The notes under the pieces were generated by a model. It saw nothing but the letters and a program-made list of their open reading frames with translations. It was not told the DNA's origin and did not search any database. DNA of 64,000 nt from contig CACWNW010000016.1 in NCBI GenBank assembly GCA_902762305.1, positions 1-64,000 of the forward strand. Reading direction: 5' to 3'. Made by a program: the position numbers and the translations under genes. Origin of the DNA: Fibrobacter succinogenes (GTDB taxonomy: Bacteria > Fibrobacterota > Fibrobacteria > Fibrobacterales > Fibrobacteraceae). Positions 31,195-38,663 of the stretch are shown one piece after another (the stretch's first letter is position 1; each line of letters opens with the position of its first letter).

Positions 31195-33726
31195 ATGTTC
31201 ATCCGGCATCAAAACAGGAACGCAGCAACAGCATCGTGGAAGGCGAAATCAGTCCTCGTCCTCCTGAGCCTATGCGGCGTTTTCGCGCATGCCGAAAAGA
31301 TGAACTCGACCATCCAGGAAGCCATATACGAATTCGAGATGAAGGGCGAGACGGCCAAGGCCACGCGCCTACTCGAAAAAGTCACCTCGCAAGGAGACCG
31401 CGAGGACAAGGAGAAGGCGTTCTTCTACCTAGGCAAAATCAAGGAGCTCGCCGGCAACAACGCCTCCGCGAATTTCTACTACCAGCAGAGCCTCGGTTCG
31501 ACAAAGGAAATAAACAAAGCCTACTGGCTTTCGGAACGCGAAGCGGCCACGGGAAACACAAACGAAGTCCTGATCAAAAACAAGGTCACCCTCCGTTCCC
31601 CCATCAAGAAAGTCTTCAAAGGGGAACCTTCGTACATATTGCTCAACAATGGTCTTATCAAGAAGGTCCTCGCCGACACCGTCATAAACGTACGCACAGG
31701 CATTCCCGATAAATCGGACATTCTGAACATCGACGCATCGGGCATCTGGTACCAGACATTCACCAAGGACAGCCTGTTCTACAAGCCCCACAACAGCAAG
31801 CAGCCCTCGAAGGTATTCCCGATTTCTGCGACATCGGAATTCTACTCCAAGGGAGACAATGCCATAGCCCAAGGTGGACACACGCTCACCCTCCTCAACA
31901 AGAAGGGGATTGTGGCCCAGGTGAAAGAGACGTACAACGGCTGCCACATCGAGGGATTCTACTCCACGACAGGTCACTACATATTGAACTGCACCGACAA
32001 CGCCCTGCATTTCGTATCTGCCGAAGACGGAACCGAGTCCTACACCATTTCGCATTTCGACGCCATCCAGAAGGTCCTCATCGACGGCAAGGACATCCTG
32101 CTGCTGTCGGGCAACTACCTCTACTGCTACCAGCCCAAGATTCGCACCAGTCCCCTCTGGAAAGTACAATTCAGCAATGCCGAAGAAATCCTCCCGTTCA
32201 ACAAGCGCATCGCCGTACTCGAAGCATCCGGCAAGATAACGCTTATCGAAAAGAGATCCGGCATCATCGCAAACATCATCCGCAGCGACGCCATCGCCAT
32301 GCACCCGCTCGCCCTCGGCACGCTCGGGCTGTTTTCGAACGAAGGCGACCTCATCGCGGTCGACACGCTGCTGCTCCCCCTCTGGCATTTCAACTTCGCA
32401 CGCCCCATCACGGCGCCGCCCATCCACACCGAAAACGGCATCTACCTCATCTTCGACGATTCGCACCTGCTGAGCATCGCCCCGCACTACTACGGCAAGC
32501 GCGCACTGCAATCCGACCTGCTCGCCCTCAAGGCTTCGGCGATGGCGGAAGCTGGCGCATGGAAAGAAATCACCCCGCTCATCGACACGCTTCTCAGGCT
32601 AGAACCCGGCAATGCCGAAGCATGGCTCTACAGGGCGCTCATGCTCGAAGCCACCGGCGGTAGCGAGAGGGAGCGCCAAAAAGCCTGGAGCGAGGCGGTA
32701 AGGCTCTCCATCAGCATGCTCCGTTCGAGCAACAGCATCTTGAGCCGCTACAGCAAGACCATCGGCGCGAAATTCGTAAGCCTCCTTTCCATATCGCCCA
32801 AGACAATGTACCCGCAGTTCTTCGGGCACAAGAAAAACCTCTTCACCATAGACCCCGCGGCTGAAAGGCTCATCTGCATCAATGCCGACAACGGAGATAT
32901 CCGCTGGACAAGGAACCTCCCCAAGATGACAGACAGCCCCGTCATGAGCAACGAGGAGAACACGCTCACGCTCGCCTCGGGATTTGCTCTCTACATCTAC
33001 GACCTAGACAAGGAAGCCGACCCGCAGACCATCCAGCTGCCGGGCAAGGCGTTCAACATCCAGCAGACATCTTCGGCCATCTACATCGCCACATGGAACG
33101 GGTTCCTCCTGAAAATTACCAAGTCCGAAAACAGGCTCGCCTGGTCGCGCAAGGTATTCTCGTCACCGTTCCTGTTCGCCCCGGGAGAATCCACCATCTA
33201 CTCGGCAAGCCTCGAAGGCGAAATCAAGTACATCGTCGAAAACTCCGGCCAGCCGCTCGAATCTAGCCCGCGCCTGCAGGGCGGTATTTCGCATATCGTC
33301 TACGCCGATTCAGCCATAGTGTTCGCCACCGACAACAACCGCATCTACCTCTACAACGCGGCAAACATTTCGCGCGAACCGACACAGATCCTGATGGAAT
33401 CCCCCATCATATCGCTCCAGACGGCATCCACCCACGACGGCAACCGCATCTTGGTCGGGCTCGCCGACCAAAGCCTGATGCTCTATTCCTCGTCCGGAAC
33501 CCCGCTCTGGAAATTCCAGGGAAAGAATTCCATTTTCATGAAACCCTTCATCGCAGGGTCGCTCGCGTGGATTGACCAGGGGAACGAAGTCGTGTCCATT
33601 TCGCTCAAGGACGGCTCTGTCGTCAACCGCTTCAAGACCCCGGGAGGGGCAGGAACCCCGTTCATCATGAACAGGACTCTATACAGCGCTTCGTCGAAAC
33701 GTTTGCTCTATGGTTTTTCATTGTGA
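31195..33726 (+). CDS. Exported TPR plus PQQ-type beta-propeller protein
   Basis: 843 residues. A signal peptide (SVLVLLSLCGVFAHAEK, near 18-34) is followed by a short tetratricopeptide region (about 38-110, IYEFEMKGETAKATRLLEKV...YYQQSL), a first propeller-like set of beta repeats (about 125-430), a helical TPR insert (about 440-530; PGNAEAWLYRALMLEATG) and a second PQQ/WD-type propeller (about 550-843) with repeats such as RLICINADNGDIRWTRNL. Such proteins are often periplasmic scaffolds or outer-membrane assembly factors. It follows the two-component genes by 10 bases, so it may share their sensory job. Confidence 0.75.
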   Translation: MFIRHQNRNAATASWKAKSVLVLLSLCGVFAHAEKMNSTIQEAIYEFEMKGETAKATRLLEKVTSQGDREDKEKAFFYLGKIKELAGNNASANFYYQQSLGSTKEINKAYWLSEREAATGNTNEVLIKNKVTLRSPIKKVFKGEPSYILLNNGLIKKVLADTVINVRTGIPDKSDILNIDASGIWYQTFTKDSLFYKPHNSKQPSKVFPISATSEFYSKGDNAIAQGGHTLTLLNKKGIVAQVKETYNGCHIEGFYSTTGHYILNCTDNALHFVSAEDGTESYTISHFDAIQKVLIDGKDILLLSGNYLYCYQPKIRTSPLWKVQFSNAEEILPFNKRIAVLEASGKITLIEKRSGIIANIIRSDAIAMHPLALGTLGLFSNEGDLIAVDTLLLPLWHFNFARPITAPPIHTENGIYLIFDDSHLLSIAPHYYGKRALQSDLLALKASAMAEAGAWKEITPLIDTLLRLEPGNAEAWLYRALMLEATGGSERERQKAWSEAVRLSISMLRSSNSILSRYSKTIGAKFVSLLSISPKTMYPQFFGHKKNLFTIDPAAERLICINADNGDIRWTRNLPKMTDSPVMSNEENTLTLASGFALYIYDLDKEADPQTIQLPGKAFNIQQTSSAIYIATWNGFLLKITKSENRLAWSRKVFSSPFLFAPGESTIYSASLEGEIKYIVENSGQPLESSPRLQGGISHIVYADSAIVFATDNNRIYLYNAANISREPTQILMESPIISLQTASTHDGNRILVGLADQSLMLYSSSGTPLWKFQGKNSIFMKPFIAGSLAWIDQGNEVVSISLKDGSVVNRFKTPGGAGTPFIMNRTLYSASSKRLLYGFSL

Positions 33727-33835
33727 TATCCATCACATTTTGAAAAATTTTACTTACAAAGGTTCGAAAAGACATTCGTTTATTCCATTTTAGAGTTACT
33801 GTAAAGAAAATTTAGTAGCAAAAAACTTCTATTCT

Positions 33836-33850
33836 CACTAAATTTTAGTG
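33836..33850. promoter_or_regulatory. Perfect palindrome immediately upstream of the peptide-binding lipoprotein start
   Basis: CACTAAATTTTAGTG (7-bp arms, one central base) ends three bases before the ATG at 33853, where a ribosome site should be. It could be an operator or a hairpin affecting initiation. Confidence 0.4.
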
Positions 33851-33852
33851 GT

Positions 33853-35625
33853 ATGAGCATATTTGGTAGATTATTACGAACAACTTTAGCATTCCCGCTG
33901 GTCTTTACTGCAGGAGTGTTCGTTGCGTGTGAAGACGAGTCTGCAGAAAAAACCGTCTCCGACAACTCCGAATACCCGCGTGCAGAAACACTCTATATCG
34001 GCGGTTTCGATTGGGCTCCCCCGTCTACGTTTAACCCGTTGGATTACGACCCGAACTTTCCCATCGACGGAAACGTCCGCCTGATGTACGAGACGCTCGT
34101 AACATATAACCAAATTACCGACAAACTCGAACCTATGCTCGCGGATTCGTTCACCAAGACGGATTCGAGCATCACGGTACATCTCGACGAGAAGGCGAAG
34201 TGGAACAACGGCACACCCGTGACTGTCGACGACGTCATCTTCACGTTCCACATCGATTCCATCCTGCCGACCCCGCGCCACGGGAACTGGCAGTACCTTT
34301 CCTCGGTCAAGGCCGACGGGAAGAACAACATCGTATTCAATTTTGCAAGCAACAACAGGAACCCGCTCATAATCCTGAATGCGATTGCAGAAACGTCCAT
34401 CTTGCCGAAGGCCGTTTTCGAGCCCATCATCGCAAGTGCCCGCGATGGCCAAACCTACAATTTCGCGAAGGTCACGGAATTCAAGAACGATTCCATGCCG
34501 GTCGTCTCCGGCCCGTACAACCTGAAGGCATTCTCGCCCGACAAGATCGTGCTCGAGAGGAACGACAACTACTGGGGCAACGCGAACCACGGGGGTAAGC
34601 TGCCCGCACCGAAATACATCATCCACTCGTTGTACAACGGTAACAATCATTTCAATAGCGCAATGACGAAGGGATACCTCGACGTCTCGTCGATATTCCT
34701 CCCGCAAATCTGGAACAAGGCCAAGGACGGAATCCGTGCCTGGAGCCGCGAAGAACCCTACCACCTTCCGGGTTCCATCACGACGCTCATCATCAACCAC
34801 CAGGTCGAGCCGTTCAACGATCCCGCATTCCGCAGGGCACTCGCGCATTCCGTGAACTTCGAAAAGATCAAGTCCAGGGCGAACTCCAACTACACGCCCG
34901 CCATCCAGGCCGGCTTCATCCTGCCGTTCGGCCCCGAAGCGCGCTTCTTCAACAAGGAAGACGCCGACAAGTACGGCTATACCTATAATGTAGAGAAGGC
35001 TAAGGAAATCCTCACCGAGGCGGGCTACTCCTGGAACGCCGAGGGCAAGCTCCTCGACAAGCAGGGCAACCCGGTCCGCGCCATCAGCATCGAATGCCCG
35101 CAGGGCTGGACCGACTGGGAAGACGCCATCAAGGTCATCGTGGAATCCTTCGGCGAAGTCGGCATCACCGCCGAACAGAACTTCGTGGACTACAGCGAGT
35201 GGGACAAGAACCTGCGCCACTGCACATTCGACCTCGCCATGAAGACGCAGACCGCAGAACTTTCGGCAGCAACCCCGTGGACGCGCTTCGACCAGGTGAT
35301 GGGAAGCGTAGCCCTCAAGCCTGTCGGCGAAGACGCCTTCTCGAACCAGGGACGCTTCAAGAACGACGATGCAAACCTGCTGCTCGCGAAGATTCCGACC
35401 ATCACGTCGGAAGAGGAACTCACAAGCGCCTACCGCGAACTGAACAAGATTTTCATGGAGACCATACCGGTACTTCCGGTCATGTACCGTCCCACGCAGT
35501 ACTACCAGTTCTCCACAAAGCACTGGACGAACTTCCCCACCGAGGAGAACCCGTACGCGCCACCGCAGCACCTGATCGTGGCCGCCGGCGTGAAGGCCCT
35601 GTGGGAAATTCAGCCGGTCAAGTAA
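33853..35625 (+). CDS. ABC transporter peptide-binding lipoprotein (SBP_bac_5 family)
   Basis: 590 residues. The signal has lipobox VFVAC (Cys26). The body is a family-5 extracellular solute-binding protein: DWAPPSTFNPLDYDPNFP, MYETLVTYNQITDKLEPMLADSF, ITVHLDEKAKWNNGTPVTVDDVIFTF, the conserved FRRALAHSVNFEKI segment and a final LPVMYRPTQYYQFS. It captures oligopeptides or similar solutes outside the inner membrane and hands them to a permease. No permease is next to it; an ATPase of the same class (51523-52341) is 16 kb away. A terminator at 35643 follows. Confidence 0.92.
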   Translation: MSIFGRLLRTTLAFPLVFTAGVFVACEDESAEKTVSDNSEYPRAETLYIGGFDWAPPSTFNPLDYDPNFPIDGNVRLMYETLVTYNQITDKLEPMLADSFTKTDSSITVHLDEKAKWNNGTPVTVDDVIFTFHIDSILPTPRHGNWQYLSSVKADGKNNIVFNFASNNRNPLIILNAIAETSILPKAVFEPIIASARDGQTYNFAKVTEFKNDSMPVVSGPYNLKAFSPDKIVLERNDNYWGNANHGGKLPAPKYIIHSLYNGNNHFNSAMTKGYLDVSSIFLPQIWNKAKDGIRAWSREEPYHLPGSITTLIINHQVEPFNDPAFRRALAHSVNFEKIKSRANSNYTPAIQAGFILPFGPEARFFNKEDADKYGYTYNVEKAKEILTEAGYSWNAEGKLLDKQGNPVRAISIECPQGWTDWEDAIKVIVESFGEVGITAEQNFVDYSEWDKNLRHCTFDLAMKTQTAELSAATPWTRFDQVMGSVALKPVGEDAFSNQGRFKNDDANLLLAKIPTITSEEELTSAYRELNKIFMETIPVLPVMYRPTQYYQFSTKHWTNFPTEENPYAPPQHLIVAAGVKALWEIQPVK

Positions 35626-35642
35626 GCGACAAAAAACTTACA

Positions 35643-35681
35643 ACGAGTAACTCAGAAGCAGTTACTCGTTTTTCTTTTTTC
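35643..35681 (+). terminator. Terminator of the peptide-binding lipoprotein gene
   Basis: A 10-bp perfect stem ACGAGTAACT (35643-35652) / AGTTACTCGT (35660-35669) with a 7-base loop, then TTTTCTTTTTT. Confidence 0.9.
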
Positions 35682-35736
35682 ACACCACACATAAAATATC
35701 TATCTTTCCCATGACACGCACAAGCGGAGGTATTTT

Positions 35737-36525
35737 ATGGGTAAGACTCGTTTTATTTTGCCGAATGCATTCACCAGCATGAACTTCCTTTTGGGAGCTT
35801 TTTCCATCTGCTGGACAACCGGAGCATTCGCAACGAACGACCCTATCCTCATGGGCGCATACTTCATCATCCTGAGCGTCCTCCTCGACAAGCTCGACGG
35901 TTTTGCCGCACGCCTCGTGAACGCCAGTTCGGAATTCGGAGCGCAGTTCGATAGCCTCGCCGACCTCATCGCGTTCGGCCTCGCCCCCGCATTCAGCATC
36001 CTGTTCGCCTACAAGACCCTTTCGCCCTCCTTCTTCGAAGCCAACGTTCCCCTGATGGCGGTCGGATTCTCGGTCTACGTGCTCTGTGCAGCCATGCGCC
36101 TCGCCAAGTACAACGCCTGCGACGCGGACTGCTACCACCACCATTTCTCCGGCGTGCCCACCACCTTTGTCGGTGCAGCAAACGCCATCCTCGTCGTGTT
36201 CCTCAAGAACAAGGGCGTCTTCGCCGACACCTCCAGCATTCTCATCTACCTCCCCGTCGTCGTCCTCCTGATTACGGGATTCCTGATGGTGTCGCCGCTG
36301 TTCCTCCCGAAGCTCCAGCCGCGCAAGAACAAGGCTATCAACCTGTTCCAGGCCGTACTCGTCGTGATGACCTACATCGCCGGTTTCATGTTCATCTCCG
36401 AAAAGATGATTATCCTGGAATACCTGCTCGTCCTCGGCAGCAGCTACCTCATCATCGGTCTTGGCCTCGGCCTCGTCCAGCGCAGCAAGATTATCGCAGA
36501 GGCTAAGGCCGAAAGCGACAAGTAG
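35737..36525 (+). CDS. pssA: CDP-diacylglycerol-serine O-phosphatidyltransferase
   Basis: 262 residues, multi-pass inner-membrane enzyme of the CDP-alcohol phosphatidyltransferase family. The signature D-G-x2-A-R-x8-G-x3-D-x3-D is present as DGFAARLVNASSEFGAQFD plus SLAD (near residue 50-75). The N-terminal LPNAFTSMNFLLGAFSI is also typical of Bacillus-type (type II) PssA. It makes phosphatidylserine, the precursor of phosphatidylethanolamine. GGAGG lies six bases before the ATG. No psd gene is adjacent in the window. Confidence 0.92.
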   Translation: MGKTRFILPNAFTSMNFLLGAFSICWTTGAFATNDPILMGAYFIILSVLLDKLDGFAARLVNASSEFGAQFDSLADLIAFGLAPAFSILFAYKTLSPSFFEANVPLMAVGFSVYVLCAAMRLAKYNACDADCYHHHFSGVPTTFVGAANAILVVFLKNKGVFADTSSILIYLPVVVLLITGFLMVSPLFLPKLQPRKNKAINLFQAVLVVMTYIAGFMFISEKMIILEYLLVLGSSYLIIGLGLGLVQRSKIIAEAKAESDK

Positions 36526-36562
36526 GCGCGAATCGCCATAGAGAACAGTTCGGATTTTTGCC

Positions 36563-37294
36563 ATGTTCTCCGGAGTCATTCATTTACCTTTCAAGGAATA
36601 CGGGCGTTCCGCAACGGGATGTCCGCTTCGCTATATCCCCAGCGACGGAGACTGCCGCCTGCTGGTCATCGCGGGCATACACGGCGAAGAGCCCGAGACG
36701 ACGTTCCTGCTGAGCCGTGCGCTCCGCCTGTGCGGATGCACGATGGAGCATACCGCATTCGTGCTGTGCGCAAACCCCGACGGCATGACGCTCGGTACCC
36801 GCGGGAACGCGAACGGCGTCGACCTGAACCGCAACTTCCCGACATCGAACTGGAGCAGCAGCCCCGTGCTCGTGAGGTCAGTACTCGAAGCGGAGCGCGA
36901 TACGGAACTATCCCCGGGAACCTCCGCCGGTAGCGAACCCGAGACGCAGGCGCTTGTCCGCCTGATAGAAGCACTCGCCCCTGAAGCCATCCTCTCGATG
37001 CATGCCCCCATCGGGTGCGTCGACGCTCCCGAGATGAATCCGCTGGTGCAAAGCCTGTGCGAGGCGTTCCGCCTGCCGTGGTGCCCCGACATCGGCTACC
37101 CGACTCCCGGGAGCCTCGGGACGTGGTGCAAGGAAGCGGGTACGGGAACATCGGCGAAAAGGCCGGAATGCATCACGCTGGAACTCCCGCGCCTCTCGCC
37201 GGAAGCGCTCTACGAAAGGTACGGGAAAGACTTCGCTAAGTGGCTAAAAAAATGTGTAATGTGTAGTGTAAAATGTGAAATGAAAAAAGAGTAA
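36563..37294 (+). CDS. mpaA: Murein tripeptide amidase MpaA-like M14 carboxypeptidase
   Basis: 243 residues. The zinc carboxypeptidase motifs of family M14 are clear: VIAGIHGEEPETT (His and Glu zinc ligands near 40), CANPDGMTLGTRGNANGVDL plus NRNFP near 70-90 (substrate Arg/Asn), SMHAP near 152 (third ligand His) and ITLELPRLSPE with the catalytic Glu. MpaA cleaves gamma-D-Glu-diaminopimelate in recycled murein tripeptide. No signal peptide is seen, as expected for a cytoplasmic recycling enzyme. The last 14 residues are translated from a terminator-like hairpin region and look accidental. Confidence 0.9.
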   Translation: MFSGVIHLPFKEYGRSATGCPLRYIPSDGDCRLLVIAGIHGEEPETTFLLSRALRLCGCTMEHTAFVLCANPDGMTLGTRGNANGVDLNRNFPTSNWSSSPVLVRSVLEAERDTELSPGTSAGSEPETQALVRLIEALAPEAILSMHAPIGCVDAPEMNPLVQSLCEAFRLPWCPDIGYPTPGSLGTWCKEAGTGTSAKRPECITLELPRLSPEALYERYGKDFAKWLKKCVMCSVKCEMKKE

Positions 37295-37319
37295 CACCTT
37301 TCATTCCACATTTCACATT
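37272..37319. terminator. Possible bidirectional terminator between mpaA and the M15 peptidase gene
   Basis: AATGTGAAATG (37272-37282) pairs with CATTTCACATT (37309-37319); T-rich tracts follow on both strands. It begins inside the final codons of mpaA, at the junction of two convergent genes. Confidence 0.5.
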
Positions 37320-37340
37320 ATCTTTTAATCACCTGATCTT

Positions 37341-38015
37341 TTAAATAAAATACGGGTAGATGTAGTCTTCCGCAAGCTGCGGCAGGTTCGCAAGGATGGC
37401 GTCCTTGCAGGCGATATCGCACTTCTCGTAAATACCCCGCAGGGTCTCCAGCGAAAAGCCTTCAAGCAATTTACGTGACGTGGGCAGGTGCGCAATGTGC
37501 CAGCCTTCGGGCTTGATTTTCCCGCGACCGGGCTCGAACACGCGGTTGAAGCCGAAGGCCTCGTCTGCGCCAAAGCGCGCATCCAGGAACGCGTGGAACT
37601 TCGCGAACATCCCCGTGCATTCGTCGGGCGTGAGCTGCACCTCGTAACCCTCGGGGCACGCGTTGGCATCGACCACGTCGATGTCGGTGCCCAGGTGGTG
37701 GCGGCTCGCACCGGGCAACGCCGACCAGGTAAGTATCGCGAACATCAGTTCTTCTTCGTCGGTCGGGCGTTCCATCGGCTTCCCGAACTCGTCGAGCAGT
37801 GCAAGTTCGCCGCGGGCCTTGCGGTTCCAGATGGACAGTTGCTTTTCGAACGGGCGGTACGCCGACTCGAGTCGCAGTTCGAAGCCGTTTTCATGCAACA
37901 GCGTGCTGAACTTCTTCAGGTCTCCGCAAACATCTTTACAGACAAAGTAACCATCCTGGAATTCTACCAGGTCCGGCCTGCCGAGGCCATACGGCAAAAG
38001 GTTCTCCGCACTCAC
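37341..38015 (-). CDS. M15-family (VanY-like) D-Ala-D-Ala or L,D-carboxypeptidase
   Basis: 224 residues. Zinc motifs of M15B peptidases are present: SAYRPFEKQLSIWNRK near 62, GASRHHLGTDIDVVD near 113 (the SxHxxGxAxD box) and KPEGWHIAHL near 183 (the ExxWH box). No signal peptide is visible, so it may be cytoplasmic like LdcA-type recycling peptidases, or its export is unusual. The GTG at 38015 is preferred: GGGAGG sits nine bases before it and it overlaps the ruvC stop as GTGA. A longer ATG start at 38054 would overlap ruvC by 43 bases. Confidence 0.82.
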   Translation of the reverse strand: MSAENLLPYGLGRPDLVEFQDGYFVCKDVCGDLKKFSTLLHENGFELRLESAYRPFEKQLSIWNRKARGELALLDEFGKPMERPTDEEELMFAILTWSALPGASRHHLGTDIDVVDANACPEGYEVQLTPDECTGMFAKFHAFLDARFGADEAFGFNRVFEPGRGKIKPEGWHIAHLPTSRKLLEGFSLETLRGIYEKCDIACKDAILANLPQLAEDYIYPYFI

Positions 38016-38581
38016 TGGATAGTCCCTCCCATCTTTTCGACAAGCGCCTTCCATTCCGAAACGCTGGCCTTCTTTTTACGGTGGACAGGCCGCCCCTTCA
38101 AGGCAACCGCAAGCGGCGCCGGGTTTGCATGCGTCCACGCAATCGCGAGCGCGTCGGAGGCATCGAGCGGGAGTTCGGAATGCTCTATACCCAAGCGCGC
38201 GAACACCATGTTCGCCACCTGTTCCTTGGCGGCACTTCCGTCGCCCGTGACGGCCTGCTTGACAATCTTTGGCGGATACTCGCTGAACGACATCCCGCGG
38301 CGGCGGCAGGCCACGAGGATGGCCCCGCGGATATGCCCGAGCACAAGAGCGCTCTTCGCGTTCTTCGCAAAGAACACGCCTTCCATGGCGAGCGCTTCGG
38401 GATGGTACACGTCGAGCCTAGCTTCCAGCTCGGTCACAATTTGCAACAGGCGGTCTTCGACCGGGAGGGTCGCCTTCGCATGGAACACGCCGTATTCGAG
38501 CACGTCCACCTTCCCTTTTTCCGCCTTCAGGAAGGCGTAGCCCGTCGTGATGGAGCCGGGGTCGATTCCGAGTATGATCAT
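38012..38581 (-). CDS. ruvC: Holliday-junction resolvase RuvC
   Basis: 189 residues. The RNase H-like fold has its four acidic residues: MIILGIDPGSITTGYAFL (first Asp), ALAMEGVFFAKNAKSALVLG (second, Glu), and LDASDALAIAWTHA (last two Asp). YPPKIVKQAVTGDGSAAKEQV is the conserved Lys-rich segment that contacts DNA. It cleaves Holliday junctions with RuvAB, whose genes are not in the window. The ATG at 38581 is preferred to a TTG at 38590. The M15 peptidase starts within its stop codon, so the two genes are co-translated. Confidence 0.93.
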   Translation of the reverse strand: MIILGIDPGSITTGYAFLKAEKGKVDVLEYGVFHAKATLPVEDRLLQIVTELEARLDVYHPEALAMEGVFFAKNAKSALVLGHIRGAILVACRRRGMSFSEYPPKIVKQAVTGDGSAAKEQVANMVFARLGIEHSELPLDASDALAIAWTHANPAPLAVALKGRPVHRKKKASVSEWKALVEKMGGTIQ

Positions 38582-38663
38582 GCCATCCAAAATAGATAAA
38601 TAGTTCTCCGGTATTATTCCTTTTACCGAATTTCTTATTAGATTTTCAAGGAGAGAGGTTTAT

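Noticed and set aside
33886-35571. 561-codon minus-strand frame opposite the peptide-binding lipoprotein
   Set aside because: Same codon-bias shadow; the plus strand has a lipobox and family-5 binding motifs.
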